Source: B75-G9 sp964564905
GTDB taxonomy: Archaea > Hadarchaeota > Hadarchaeia > Hadarchaeales > Hadarchaeaceae
NCBI GenBank assembly: GCA_964564905.1
Contig: CAZMCI010000006.1
Location: forward strand, 1 to 36,426
Direction: 5' to 3'
DNA length: 36,426 nucleotides
Position 1 is the stretch's first letter; every line of letters begins with the position of its first letter. The notes under the pieces are model-generated. The model was given only the letters and a program-made list of their open reading frames with translations, did no database searches and had not been told where the DNA came from. Made by a program: the position numbers and the translations under genes. Positions 17,230-24,987 of the stretch are shown one piece after another.

Positions 17230-18246
17230 TCAGGCTGAAACTTTTTCCTGACCCACCAGGTAATTTATCACGTTTTCGCATATGTCCCGAGAATACTCTC
17301 CGGTCCTCCTGATGCTCTCCACGATGTACCCGATCGCCATCGCCGTGCCTCCCTTCTGCTGCAGGGCCAGGTTGTTTATGCTCTCGCACTGAGATTCGAG
17401 CCTCTGCACCGATTCTATGTTTTCGTTTGAGCTCCTGAGGTCTCTTTTGAAAAACGATTCCATGCTCTTGCTGAAGATGCTGATGGAGAGGTCGCTGGCG
17501 GACTTTATGTGGTCTATTATTTTTTTGTCCACCCGCTTGTTGATGAGGCTGAGGATGTTTTTCGCCATCCTGACCGCGTGGTCTCCGATGCGTTCTATGA
17601 TCCTGCTTATCAGGAGATAGTTGGCGGCCGTCGTCAGGTCTAGGTTCATTTTTTCCGAGAACCTCACACGTTTCGAGATCATGTTGTGCTGGCGCGCGAT
17701 CAACCAGTGCAGCCGGTTTACCTCCGTGTCCCTCACGATGACATCTTCCGCAAGTTTTTTGTCTCCTTTTCCCAGGGCCGTGATGACATCCTCGTGCATG
17801 TTCTTCACCAGGGTATTCATTCGCTCGATGGTTTTGCTGAAAGGCATCTCGGCTGGGTCGAGAAGGTCCTTTATGGTTATCACTCTGTCCGTTTCTTCCA
17901 CGACTTCTTGGCCTATCGTGGCCCGGGTAAACTTCCTGACCACTGTCCCGGCAAACGGAGGCATCCGTTTGGCGGATTTTATCCTGACGGCGGTGTACCC
18001 AGAGATGTATGACCCAATCAGACATCGAAAGAGATACGAGGGCTCGTCGACGGATTCGATGTCAAATTCCTTTATCCTCTCCGAACGCCTTTCCGCGACG
18101 TTTGGGGTGATGAAAAGGGTTCCGTCGGGGTTGGTGATTACCCCCACCGGATCGTTCTTCTTTATCCCGGCCGATTTCACCCAGCTTTTCGGCAGCGTGA
18201 CTATATACGAGGAGCCGCCGGTGACCTGTACCCTTCTCGTCTCCAT
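17230..18246 (-). CDS. phoU: Phosphate uptake regulator: AbrB-type DNA-binding domain fused to PhoU
   Basis: Predicted regulator of phosphate transport. Residues 1-46 are an AbrB/MazE-type swapped-hairpin domain (METRRVQVTGGSSYIVTLPK then SWVKSAGIKKNDPV). The remaining 290 residues are helical with PhoU-like pairs (IIERIGDHAVRMAKNI near 215-230; RRTGEYSRDICENVINYL near 310-327) containing the acidic and Arg residues of the metal-binding ExxxD motifs. This fusion is typical of archaea. It is divergent from the PiT transporter across a 108-base, very AT-rich gap, so it may repress both promoters directly. Length is 338 residues from ATG 18246. Confidence 0.9.
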   Translation of the reverse strand: METRRVQVTGGSSYIVTLPKSWVKSAGIKKNDPVGVITNPDGTLFITPNVAERRSERIKEFDIESVDEPSYLFRCLIGSYISGYTAVRIKSAKRMPPFAGTVVRKFTRATIGQEVVEETDRVITIKDLLDPAEMPFSKTIERMNTLVKNMHEDVITALGKGDKKLAEDVIVRDTEVNRLHWLIARQHNMISKRVRFSEKMNLDLTTAANYLLISRIIERIGDHAVRMAKNILSLINKRVDKKIIDHIKSASDLSISIFSKSMESFFKRDLRSSNENIESVQRLESQCESINNLALQQKGGTAMAIGYIVESIRRTGEYSRDICENVINYLVGQEKVSA

Positions 18247-18261
18247 TTTTCACCCAATGCT

Positions 18262-18318
18262 ATATTTTATTTTCCTCTATATATATAGATATAGTGAAAT
18301 GCGAAAAAAATATATATT
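18262..18318. promoter_or_regulatory. Divergent promoter region of phoU and the PiT operon
   Basis: The region holds two strings of alternating A and T: TATATATATAGATATAG near 18278-18294 and AAAAAAATATATATTCG near 18304-18320. Either can serve as TATA elements, the first mostly for phoU (minus strand, 30-45 bases before ATG 18246), the second for the PiT gene (about 40 bases before ATG 18355). The overlap suggests joint control, possibly by the AbrB domain of PhoU. No exact operator repeat can be assigned. Confidence 0.55.
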
Positions 18319-18354
18319 CGATTCGTGAGGGTATTTAGAGCCGGAAGGGTCGAC

Positions 18355-19608
18355 ATGATCGAACTGCTGGTGTACGCGGTCGGCATCCTTCTCTCGTTTT
18401 TCATGGCCCTCGCTCTGGGCATGAACGACGCCGCGAACCCAACCGAATGCGCTGTCGGGGCAGGCACGATCTCGATGAAAAAGGCCGTCATCCTCTTCGC
18501 GATATTTGCGGGGCTGGGGGGAGTCCTGCTCGGTCCCTTCGTGATGAAGACCGTTGACCGAGGGCTGATAGCCAGGGACAACATGGAGCAGCTCACCCAG
18601 ACCCTGGGGATGAACGAGGCTCAAGTGGTGGAGATGATGATAGTCGGGAGTTTCACGGCGATCCTCTCTGCCGTTCTGTGGGTGATGTTCAGTACGTGGA
18701 GGGGCATGCCGGTGTCCACCACCCACTCCACCATCGGAGGGGTGCTGGGTTTTGGTCTCGTGGCCTTACCTCAGTTTATAAACTGGGATAAGTTCAACAT
18801 GGTTGTCCTCAGTATTGTCATCTCACCGGTTCTCTCACTTCTTTTGGCAAGCGGCCTGTACTACTTTTTCCGCGGTTATTTTCGAAGAGTCAAAAGTGCG
18901 CAACGCGTTGCGTTGATAATTTATCTACTTATCTACTTACTTTCCTTTGGTACTTCCTTCACGATTTTCGGTAAGGCGTTGGATTGGGGAGGGGTTGAAA
19001 CCCTTGTCGGTAGCTCTTTGGCATCGTTGGTTCTCACCATTGGGGCCGGTTACACGTTTAAGAAAATGTATGGAAAAATCGAGGTTGCCCATGCTCTATC
19101 TTACCTTCTTGTAATCGCTCTTGTTTTCTCAGCCTTCGCTTTCGGAGCTAACGATATGGCAAATGCAACTGCGGTTTTCGCCACTCCCACCCAAATGTTG
19201 GGAGGGATGACCACGACGGAGGTCATGTTTTTACTTGCCCTGCTCGGAGCCGCCGGAATAGCGATCGGCGGATTTACTTGGGGACGTAGGGTGATCATGA
19301 CCTCAGCTTATAAGGTAACACGTTTGGACCCACTTAGCGGGGCTGCGGCGGAGTACTCAAATGCCCTCACGGTTTTCCTTTTCACGATCGTTCCGGTTTA
19401 CCTGATAGGATTCGGTTTGCCCATCTCCACGACTCATAGTAGCATAGGCTCCATCATGGGCGTGGGTCTGGCGATGAGGGGTTTGCGGGGCGTAAACAGG
19501 GCAACCACCGGTAAGATACTGGCTTTCTGGGTTCTGACCATCCCCGCCGTAGCTTTAATAAGTATGACGTTATTTTGGTTATTCAGTCAAGGGATGGTGA
19601 TGACGTGA
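18355..19608 (+). CDS. pit: PiT-family inorganic phosphate transporter
   Basis: Cation-coupled low-affinity phosphate permease in the cytoplasmic membrane. It shows the two inverted PHO4 signatures: LGMNDAANP near residues 21-29 and FGANDMANATA near 262-272, each with a later MPVSTTHS or LPISTTHS turn. About ten hydrophobic segments are separated by a short central basic loop (FRGYFRRVKSAQR). ATG 18355 is preferred to GTG 18325 because GGAAGGG sits just ahead; the product is 417 residues. Its stop overlaps the GTG of the DUF47 gene by four bases, so the pair is translationally coupled. Confidence 0.95.
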   Translation: MIELLVYAVGILLSFFMALALGMNDAANPTECAVGAGTISMKKAVILFAIFAGLGGVLLGPFVMKTVDRGLIARDNMEQLTQTLGMNEAQVVEMMIVGSFTAILSAVLWVMFSTWRGMPVSTTHSTIGGVLGFGLVALPQFINWDKFNMVVLSIVISPVLSLLLASGLYYFFRGYFRRVKSAQRVALIIYLLIYLLSFGTSFTIFGKALDWGGVETLVGSSLASLVLTIGAGYTFKKMYGKIEVAHALSYLLVIALVFSAFAFGANDMANATAVFATPTQMLGGMTTTEVMFLLALLGAAGIAIGGFTWGRRVIMTSAYKVTRLDPLSGAAAEYSNALTVFLFTIVPVYLIGFGLPISTTHSSIGSIMGVGLAMRGLRGVNRATTGKILAFWVLTIPAVALISMTLFWLFSQGMVMT

Positions 19609-20282
19609 GTGCAAAAGGTCCACTTGTCTGGTTGGGTGAGGCCAGAGAGAGAAAAATTCTCGAGATATGTGACGCTCACATGAAGAAGGTGGTCGACACC
19701 GTCGTCGGGATGGACAAGGTGATCCGGGGTTTTTGCGACATGGACAGGAAAAAGGTCGACCAGGGATTCGAAGCCGTTTTCAAGAGCGAGCGAGCGGCCG
19801 ATGAGGTCAAACGCAAAATTCTGGAGGAGCTCTCGGCCGGTATCTTCCACCCCATCCACCGCGACGAGATAATAAGACTTACGATGACCGCGGATGAGAT
19901 AGCCGCAAACGCGAAAGCTGCGGCGAGGAAGCTAAACTATCTCGATCCGAAGAAACTTCATAAAAAGTTGAGGGACACGCTGAGGACGTTCTCCGAGGAC
20001 CTCGTGACCACGGTGAACAAGACGTACGAGGCGTTCGCGGCCCTCACCAAAGAGTCAAAGACAGCGGTGATCCTCTCTCACGAGGTGGAAAAGCTGGAGG
20101 AGAAGGTAGACGACCTGCGGGCCGACCAGCTCACACCCGAGCTTTTGGCGTGGTACAGGAAAATCAAGGACATAGGCCTTTCCCTTGTGCTCAAGGAGAT
20201 GACCGACAACATGGAGAACGTGGCGGACTTTTGCGAGGATGTGAGCGACATCATACGGTGCATTGCCATAAGTCATATCTAG
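19605..20282 (+). CDS. DUF47 / PhoU-like phosphate transport accessory protein
   Basis: Cytoplasmic helical protein of the DUF47 family that is commonly coded next to PiT transporters and thought to modulate them. The GTG start at 19605 overlaps the transporter stop (GTGA) and follows a GGTGAT ribosome site inside the transporter gene; this gives 225 residues. A PhoU-like fold is suggested by heptad helices with TADEIAANAKAAARKL near 107-122 and EMTDNMENVADFCEDVSDII near 200-219, the second holding the acidic metal-binding type motif. It converges with the PFL gene and the two overlap by four bases at their stops. Confidence 0.9.
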   Translation: MSAKGPLVWLGEARERKILEICDAHMKKVVDTVVGMDKVIRGFCDMDRKKVDQGFEAVFKSERAADEVKRKILEELSAGIFHPIHRDEIIRLTMTADEIAANAKAAARKLNYLDPKKLHKKLRDTLRTFSEDLVTTVNKTYEAFAALTKESKTAVILSHEVEKLEEKVDDLRADQLTPELLAWYRKIKDIGLSLVLKEMTDNMENVADFCEDVSDIIRCIAISHI

Positions 20283-21649
20283 TTCTTCGCACTTCTGATG
20301 GTCCGGCTTATGTGTCCTCCTCTGGACAGGAACCTGGCCGGCTTCCACTTGGTAACGTCTACGATGGTGCCCTTTCCTAGGAGACCACCGAAGTTTACCG
20401 TTTGGCCGGCTTTTTTGCCCGGAACCGGGATCACCCTGACGGCCGTGCTCTTGTCATTGACCACCCCTATCGCCGCTTCGTCGGCTATCATGCCCGCTAT
20501 AACGGATTCATCGGTGTCCCCGGGCACGCACACCATGTCCAGACCCACCGAGCACACGCTGGTGAGGGCTTCCAGTTTCTGAAGGCTCATCGTTCCTTCC
20601 CTCACCCTCTCGTTCATCTTGGAGTCCTCGCTCACCGGAATGAACGTGCCGCTCAGTCCACCGATCCTCGTGCAGGCCATCATGCCTCCTTTTTTGAGGC
20701 TGTCGACGAGCATCGCCACCGCGGCGGTCGTCCCGGGGATCCCGCATCTCTCGATACCCATGCTTTCCACCACATCTGCAACGCTGTCGCCCTTCGCAGT
20801 CGTGGGTGCTATGGATGTATCCACCGTGCCGAATTTCAAACCGAGCCTGTTGGCGACTTCCCTGCCTATGAGCTCTCCAGCTCTGGTCATCTTGAATGCG
20901 GCGCGTTTTATACAATCGCTCAGCCTGTCGACGCTGCCGTCACAGTTCTCCACGGCAGCCCTTATCACGCTCGGGCCGCTTATTCCGACGTTCACGGTGC
21001 TCTCCCCCTCCTCCACCCCGTGAAACGCCCCGGCCATGAAGGGGTTGTCCCCTGGAGCGTTGCAGAAAACTACAAGCTTTGCACATCCAATCCCGTTTCG
21101 CGATCTGGTCCTCTCCGCGGTTTCCTTGATCTTTCTCGCCATGATGTTCACAGCGTCCAGGTTTATCCCGGCCCTTGTGCTCGCCACGTTCACGCAGGAG
21201 CATACCCTGGAGGTCCTGCTCAGCACGGCCGGAATGGCGTCCATGACCGCGGCATCCGCTTTCGTGATGCCTTTTTCGACCAGGGCGGCAAATCCACCGA
21301 TGAGGTCGACCTTCACTTTTTTTGCGGATTCATCGAGCGCCCGCCCGATGTTTGCCGCGGATCCGGGGGTGGGGGATCCGCCCAGGAGAAGTGAGGTCGG
21401 GGTGACCGCAATTCGTCTGTTTGTGACAGGGACTCCAAACTCGTTCGATACGGAATTCACGGTTTCCACGAAGTTATCCGCAATTTTTCGGATTTTCCTT
21501 TTGATATTGGCGGAGGTCTCTCTGGTATTTCCCCCGATACAGTCAAGCAGGTTTATCCCGAGGGTCACCGTCCTTATGTCCAGGCTTTCCATGTGGAGCA
21601 TCTTGAAGGTCTCGAGTATCTCCTCACTCTCGAATTTCAGGAGAATCAC
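20279..21649 (-). CDS. PFL / UPF0210 (DUF711) family protein
   Basis: A 456-residue soluble protein of the UPF0210 family, distantly related to the pyruvate formate-lyase/anaerobic ribonucleotide reductase fold by annotation history, with no proven reaction. Conserved features visible are RTVTLGINLLDC near the start, PTSLLLGGSP, CVNVASTRAGINLDAVN, FCNAPGDNPFMAGAFHGV and NVGISGPSVIRAAVE. Glycyl-radical motifs are not obvious. GTG 21649 directly abuts the TAG of the ACT-domain gene and sits in a GGTAGGTGATT run. The ACT/PFL pair is conserved as a unit across archaea and bacteria, so the two products probably act together. Confidence 0.87.
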   Translation of the reverse strand: MILLKFESEEILETFKMLHMESLDIRTVTLGINLLDCIGGNTRETSANIKRKIRKIADNFVETVNSVSNEFGVPVTNRRIAVTPTSLLLGGSPTPGSAANIGRALDESAKKVKVDLIGGFAALVEKGITKADAAVMDAIPAVLSRTSRVCSCVNVASTRAGINLDAVNIMARKIKETAERTRSRNGIGCAKLVVFCNAPGDNPFMAGAFHGVEEGESTVNVGISGPSVIRAAVENCDGSVDRLSDCIKRAAFKMTRAGELIGREVANRLGLKFGTVDTSIAPTTAKGDSVADVVESMGIERCGIPGTTAAVAMLVDSLKKGGMMACTRIGGLSGTFIPVSEDSKMNERVREGTMSLQKLEALTSVCSVGLDMVCVPGDTDESVIAGMIADEAAIGVVNDKSTAVRVIPVPGKKAGQTVNFGGLLGKGTIVDVTKWKPARFLSRGGHISRTIRSAKN

Positions 21650-21916
21650 CTACACCCGATGCATAGCTTTGAATATCTCCTCGCGTTGCACGACGACGTT
21701 CATTCCGAGTTTTTTCCCGGCCGAGGTGACCGCGCGTTTCAGTTCGTCGAATTCTTTGCCCCGCACATCGCAGACGATCAACATCACAAACTTATCTTCA
21801 AGTCTCGATGAGGTCAGGTCCTCGATGTTGGCACCCACACTTGCGATCGCGTTCGAGATTTTGGCCACTATCCCCACCCTGTCGTTCCCGACCGCCGTGA
21901 TCACCACTCGGGTCAT
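21650..21916 (-). CDS. ACT-domain protein (UPF0237 family)
   Basis: An 88-residue single ACT domain beginning MTRVVITAVGNDRVGIVAKI, with the usual beta-alpha-beta ligand turn (GNDRVGIV) and a second half DKFVMLIVCDV. ACT domains bind small ligands, often amino acids, and regulate partners. It is the first gene of a two-gene unit with the PFL-family gene. A TATA-like TTAATATC at 21943-21950 lies about 28 bases before ATG 21916, which implies a nearly leaderless transcript. The ligand is unknown. Confidence 0.9.
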   Translation of the reverse strand: MTRVVITAVGNDRVGIVAKISNAIASVGANIEDLTSSRLEDKFVMLIVCDVRGKEFDELKRAVTSAGKKLGMNVVVQREEIFKAMHRV

Positions 21917-21942
21917 GCTCTCAGTGTTACTCTGCGCTCAGG

Positions 21943-21950
21943 GATATTAA
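21943..21950 (-). promoter_or_regulatory. TATA-like promoter of the ACT/PFL unit
   Basis: TTAATATC on the minus strand, about 28 bases before ATG 21916, within CTTAATATCCC. The match is short and modest. Between here and the HepT stop at 22252 there is no intact gene; the stretch holds a T-rich run near 21974-21983 and the cas6 relic. Confidence 0.4.
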
Positions 21951-22082
21951 GGTAGTTTCCCAGTTATATCAGCTTTTTTTTCATTTTGATCTTATACTAG
22001 TCTGATTCAAACCTACACAGGCGGTTGGCTTGGGAGGAACGACTTCCGTATTTCAATACTCTAGTCCGATTAACTTTCCCCT

Positions 22083-22200
22083 GTATTCCCGCTTATCGTG
22101 CAGTTTGACATACGGTGTGCCGTCGTGGAGCCTGTAGATGAATCCCTGTAGTTTGGGGTGATATCTCATGTCGCATGCTTGCTCCTTCAGCGCCCGGAGT
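22083..22200 (-). repeat. Direct repeat, left copy (cas6-derived)
   Basis: About 118 bases matching 23189-23307 in the same orientation, with one single-base length difference. The longest exact blocks are GCTTATCGTGCAGTTTGACA and CCTTCAGCGCCCGGAGT. The two copies bracket the HepT and MntA genes. Confidence 0.85.
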
Positions 22201-22212
22201 TAAGAATATGGG
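22083..22212 (-). pseudogene. cas6: cas6 N-terminal relic, copy 1
   Basis: Read on the minus strand this encodes MRYHPKLQGFIYRL, then HDGTPYVKLHDKREYR, and soon meets a stop. The YHxKLQGFIYRL and LHDKxGYK blocks are the characteristic N-terminal region of archaeal Cas6, the CRISPR RNA endonuclease. The expected start region (compare copy 2) is damaged, and the part after LHDKR is missing, so it cannot be functional. It is about three-quarters identical to copy 2, in the same orientation, on the other side of the HepT/MntA pair. No CRISPR array or other cas gene is visible. Confidence 0.6.
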
Positions 22213-22251
22213 TGCAAACTGAATATGTCTTCGCATTCCTCCCAAAAGCCT

Positions 22252-22692
22252 TTATGGGTTTTTCCCGGCTCCCCCTGTCCTCACCATCCTCTTCACGATT
22301 TTCCCGAACTCTCTCACGGAGCTCAATCCGGACTTCAGTATTCCATAAACCGCCTCGAGATCAAGTCCCCAGTACATGTGAACCAGCACATTTCTGAAGC
22401 CCGCCAAGTTGGACAGATCATCGGCTAACCCGGAAGGAATTATATCATGTTCCGAGAGTATCTGAAAGCTTTCCCGATATGTGGATGGTTTCTTCAAACT
22501 ACGCTCGGCTATCAGGTGATTTGCTATGTCAATCGTCGCCTGGATGGTGACTAGGAGGGCATGCAATACCATGTTCTGTTTATCCCTCTCACGCCGCAGT
22601 TCATCAAGCGAGATACGCTGATACCTCTGCCAGTCTTCCATCGCCTGCTCAAGTTCCCGCATATGATCGATTATTCCCTTTTTATCAAACAT
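22252..22692 (-). CDS. hepT: HepT-like HEPN ribonuclease toxin
   Basis: A 146-residue all-helical HEPN protein. The RNase motif R-x4-H-x-Y is complete: RNVLVHMY with Arg100, His105 and Tyr107; in studied HepT proteins this Tyr is the residue that MntA AMPylates. ATG 22692 lies one base after the MntA stop, and longer upstream frames overlap MntA and are not used. In known systems the HEPN toxin cuts RNA unless blocked by its partner. It forms a two-gene module with MntA on the minus strand, between two cas6 relics. Confidence 0.88.
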   Translation of the reverse strand: MFDKKGIIDHMRELEQAMEDWQRYQRISLDELRRERDKQNMVLHALLVTIQATIDIANHLIAERSLKKPSTYRESFQILSEHDIIPSGLADDLSNLAGFRNVLVHMYWGLDLEAVYGILKSGLSSVREFGKIVKRMVRTGGAGKNP

Positions 22693-22693
22693 C

Positions 22694-23101
22694 TCAGGCC
22701 CTCGCGAGCAGTTTTTCGTCAAACCAGTCCAAGACCTCTCGATAATCCAAGTACTTGGAGAGGACCCTGCTCTCGTATCTGACCCGCTTGGCTTCACTCC
22801 TGCAGAAGATCAATTTGCCATTTTTTATGACTTCGTGCTGAAAATAGATCGGTGAGGAGTTGAGAACTTTCACGTCAAACTCAAATTTATACTTCAGCGC
22901 CTTTTCGAGTGCTCCCCCAATCCTCATGGCAAGTCTCGCGGACTCATAAGCTGACCGCGATCTCGACAGCAATACCGCGACATCGATGTCCCTGAACTCT
23001 CTCCCCTCATAAAAGGAACCGAAAATATAGCTTAGTTCCACGTCCTTAAACTCCGATAAAATTTTTGCAATTTTCTTGATTATTTCATCTTTTTTTTCCA
23101 T
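22694..23101 (-). CDS. mntA: MntA-like minimal nucleotidyltransferase antitoxin
   Basis: A 135-residue minimal nucleotidyltransferase. The polymerase-beta-like active site reads GSFYEGREFRDIDVAVL, a GS-x8-DxD motif with Gly28, Ser29, Asp38 and Asp40. Relatives neutralise HepT by adding AMP units to its Tyr. ATG 23101 is chosen because homology starts there; the same frame stays open upstream to 23236, but that extension reads the Cas6 fragment (LHDKRGYKFFCFSNLFPP), not antitoxin sequence. A TATA-like run inside the relic lies about 35-45 bases upstream. The gene is coupled to hepT with one spacer base. Confidence 0.88.
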   Translation of the reverse strand: MEKKDEIIKKIAKILSEFKDVELSYIFGSFYEGREFRDIDVAVLLSRSRSAYESARLAMRIGGALEKALKYKFEFDVKVLNSSPIYFQHEVIKNGKLIFCRSEAKRVRYESRVLSKYLDYREVLDWFDEKLLARA

Positions 23102-23135
23102 AGTTTTTCCATATTCGATATTCAATTTCCGACGA

Positions 23136-23145
23136 TAATAAACTT
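23136..23145 (-). promoter_or_regulatory. TATA-like promoter of the mntA/hepT unit
   Basis: AGTTTATTAT on the minus strand, 35-44 bases before ATG 23101. The start site would fall about 10-15 bases before the ATG. The element abuts the 3' end of the recognisable cas6 fragment, so the module may use a promoter that arose in the relic. Confidence 0.45.
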
Positions 23146-23324
23146 TTGTGCCTTTTGGCGGGAAGAGGTTCGAAAAACAGAAGAACTTGTATCCACGCTT
23201 ATCGTGCAGTTTGACATATGGCGTGCCGTCGAGCAACCTGTAGATGAACTCCTAGAGCTTGGAGGTGATATCTCATGTGACATGCTTGGTCCTTCAGCGC
23301 CCGGAGTTTCAGGAGAACACGCAT
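23144..23324 (-). pseudogene. cas6: cas6 N-terminal relic, copy 2
   Basis: The minus strand from ATG 23324 reads MRVLLKLRALKDQACHMRYH, a typical Cas6 N-terminus. Then a one-base insertion shifts the frame (a TAG would remain after correcting it), and the +1 frame continues FIYRLLDGTPYVKLHDKRGY and KFFCFSNLFPPKG. All three blocks are Cas6 family signatures. The remaining two-thirds of the protein are absent; the sequence runs directly into mntA. It is a broken gene, less truncated than copy 1. Confidence 0.68.
23189..23307 (-). repeat. Direct repeat, right copy (cas6-derived)
   Basis: Partner of 22083-22200, 119 bases, same orientation. Differences are scattered point changes plus one indel, which indicates an old duplication rather than a recent target-site duplication. 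Confidence 0.85.
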
Positions 23325-23438
23325 GCGAACCAAATGATTTCTGAAATCATTTTAATCTCCGGTTTTCGACCTCGTCTAAATTTCTGGATTTATCAGTACT
23401 GAGACCTTCGCCACGCTTTTTCGATAGCTCACCCCACG

Positions 23439-23450
23439 CTATTTAAACCT
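23439..23450 (+). promoter_or_regulatory. TATA-box promoter of guaB
   Basis: CTATTTAAACCT lies 42-52 bases before the TTG start at 23491, with a GC-richer block upstream. A start about 25 bases downstream leaves a leader of roughly 20 bases that includes the GCGGAGAAG ribosome-like run. Confidence 0.6.
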
Positions 23451-23490
23451 TCCTTGACAATTATTTACAAAAAAAGCGGAGAAGATCCAC

Positions 23491-24972
23491 TTGAGGGAAA
23501 AAAGAGGGCAGAAGGGGGCTGGTTTCAGCCTGAAGTTCAGGTCCATAGAGCCCGCGCTTACCTTCCAGGATGTCATTTTGCTTCCCGGGCTGGCGGAGGT
23601 CGAGCCAGCTCAGGTGAACATAAAGTCCAAGGTATCTAAAAACTACTCGCTCAACGTCCCGTTCGTCTCATCGCCCATGGATACGGTCACCGAGAGCGAG
23701 ATGGCGATAGCGCTCGCCCGTGAGGGCGGGCTGGGCGTCCTCCACCGAAACTGTGCGGTGGAGGAGCAGGTGGAGATGGCGAAAAAGGTCAAACGCGCGG
23801 AGTCCGTGGTGATAAGGGACGTGGTCACGGTGGCTCCCACCCAGAGCGTCGCGGAAGCCCTCGAGCTGATGAGGACCCATAACATCTCTGGCCTCCCCGT
23901 GGTCGACGGAGAGAGGCTGGTGGGAATCCTGACGGGAAGGGATGTCCGGTTCGCCGACCTGAGCCTGAAGGTGGAGAGCCTGATGACGAAGGATGTCGTC
24001 AAGGCTGAGGAGGACATAGATCTCGAGAGGGCCAAGGAGATCCTCCACCAGCACCGCATCGAAAAGCTGCCGATAGTGGACAAGCGTGGGGTACTAAAGG
24101 GCCTGATAACCTTCAAGGACATATCGCTCAGGGGCAGGTATCCGGACGCGGTCCGCGACGAGGAGGGCCAGCTCCTGTGCGCCGCCGCTGTTTCTCCATT
24201 CGACCTCCAGAGGGCCAAAAAGCTCGATAAGTACGTCGATATCCTCGTGACGGATGTGGCGCATTTCCATAACATCCGGGTGTTCGAGGCGACGAAAAAG
24301 ATGATTTCCGAGGTGAACGCCGACGTCGTGGTGGGCAACCTCGGGACGTACGAGGCGGCTGAGGACGTCATCACGAAGCTCGATGGAGTGGCGGGATTCA
24401 GGGTCGGGGTGGGGTCAGGGTCCATCTGCATAACCACGGAGTCCATGAAGGCAGGGGCTCCGACCCTGTACGCGGTCGCAAAAGTTGCTGACGCGCTTGA
24501 GGTTCACGGATCGGATCTCCCCATAATAGCAGATGGTGGGGTCAGAAGTGCAGGAGACATCGCCGTGGCCCTCGCTGCGGGTGCCTCGGCGGTGATGTCC
24601 GGAAATCTTTTCGCTAGGTGCAAGGAGGCTCCGGGCACGGTGATGGCGATCGGTGGAAGGTACTACAAACAGTACCGCGGGATGGGCAGTCCCTCGGCGA
24701 TGGCTAAGCGCTATTCCCTGGATCGATACAGTCAGCCCGCAAAAGGACTGGCAGAGGGCGTCGAGGGGTGGGTGCCCTACAAGGGTGAGGTCAGCGCCGT
24801 GGTGCGGGAGCTGGCGTCCGGTCTCCGTGCGTCCATGGGTTATGCGGGGGCCAAGGACATCCGTGAGCTCTGGAAGAAGGCGAGGTTCGCCATGGTGACC
24901 GCGGCGGGAGTGGAGGAGACCAGACCCCACGATATATTGCTCCCAAGCGAAAGCACCGAAAGGATGAAGTGA
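23491..24972 (+). CDS. guaB: Inosine-5'-monophosphate dehydrogenase
   Basis: Oxidises IMP to XMP with NAD, the committed step to GMP. Two CBS domains lie within the barrel (about residues 105-215; VVTVAPTQSVAEALELM, HNISGLPVVDGERLVGILTG). The catalytic domain has SSPMDTVTESEMAIALA near 60-76, IADGGVRSAGDIAVALAAGA near 346-365, YRGMGSPSAM near 393-402 and EGVEGWVPYKG near 425-435. The Cys loop reads GVGSGSICITTE instead of the usual GPGSICTTR: the Cys is kept, but Pro and the trailing Arg are not. Length is 493 residues from TTG 23491. The gene converges with purH, 15 bases apart. Confidence 0.92.
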   Translation: MREKRGQKGAGFSLKFRSIEPALTFQDVILLPGLAEVEPAQVNIKSKVSKNYSLNVPFVSSPMDTVTESEMAIALAREGGLGVLHRNCAVEEQVEMAKKVKRAESVVIRDVVTVAPTQSVAEALELMRTHNISGLPVVDGERLVGILTGRDVRFADLSLKVESLMTKDVVKAEEDIDLERAKEILHQHRIEKLPIVDKRGVLKGLITFKDISLRGRYPDAVRDEEGQLLCAAAVSPFDLQRAKKLDKYVDILVTDVAHFHNIRVFEATKKMISEVNADVVVGNLGTYEAAEDVITKLDGVAGFRVGVGSGSICITTESMKAGAPTLYAVAKVADALEVHGSDLPIIADGGVRSAGDIAVALAAGASAVMSGNLFARCKEAPGTVMAIGGRYYKQYRGMGSPSAMAKRYSLDRYSQPAKGLAEGVEGWVPYKGEVSAVVRELASGLRASMGYAGAKDIRELWKKARFAMVTAAGVEETRPHDILLPSESTERMK

Positions 24973-24987
24973 TCGGGAGTATCCGCT

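Noticed and set aside
16754..18025. 423-residue open frame on the minus strand
   Set aside because: Shadow of the surface protein end and of phoU in another frame; composition is Arg/His/Gln-rich with no domain.
20402..21394. 330-residue open frame on the plus strand
   Set aside because: Antisense to the PFL-family gene, which has conserved blocks throughout.
22690..23236. 180-residue version of MntA starting at 23236
   Set aside because: Its first 45 residues read Cas6-like sequence from the relic; the nucleotidyltransferase homology starts at ATG 23101.
21917..23490. CRISPR array near the cas6 relics
   Set aside because: Only two long diverged repeats about 1.1 kb apart; no short repeat-spacer pattern.
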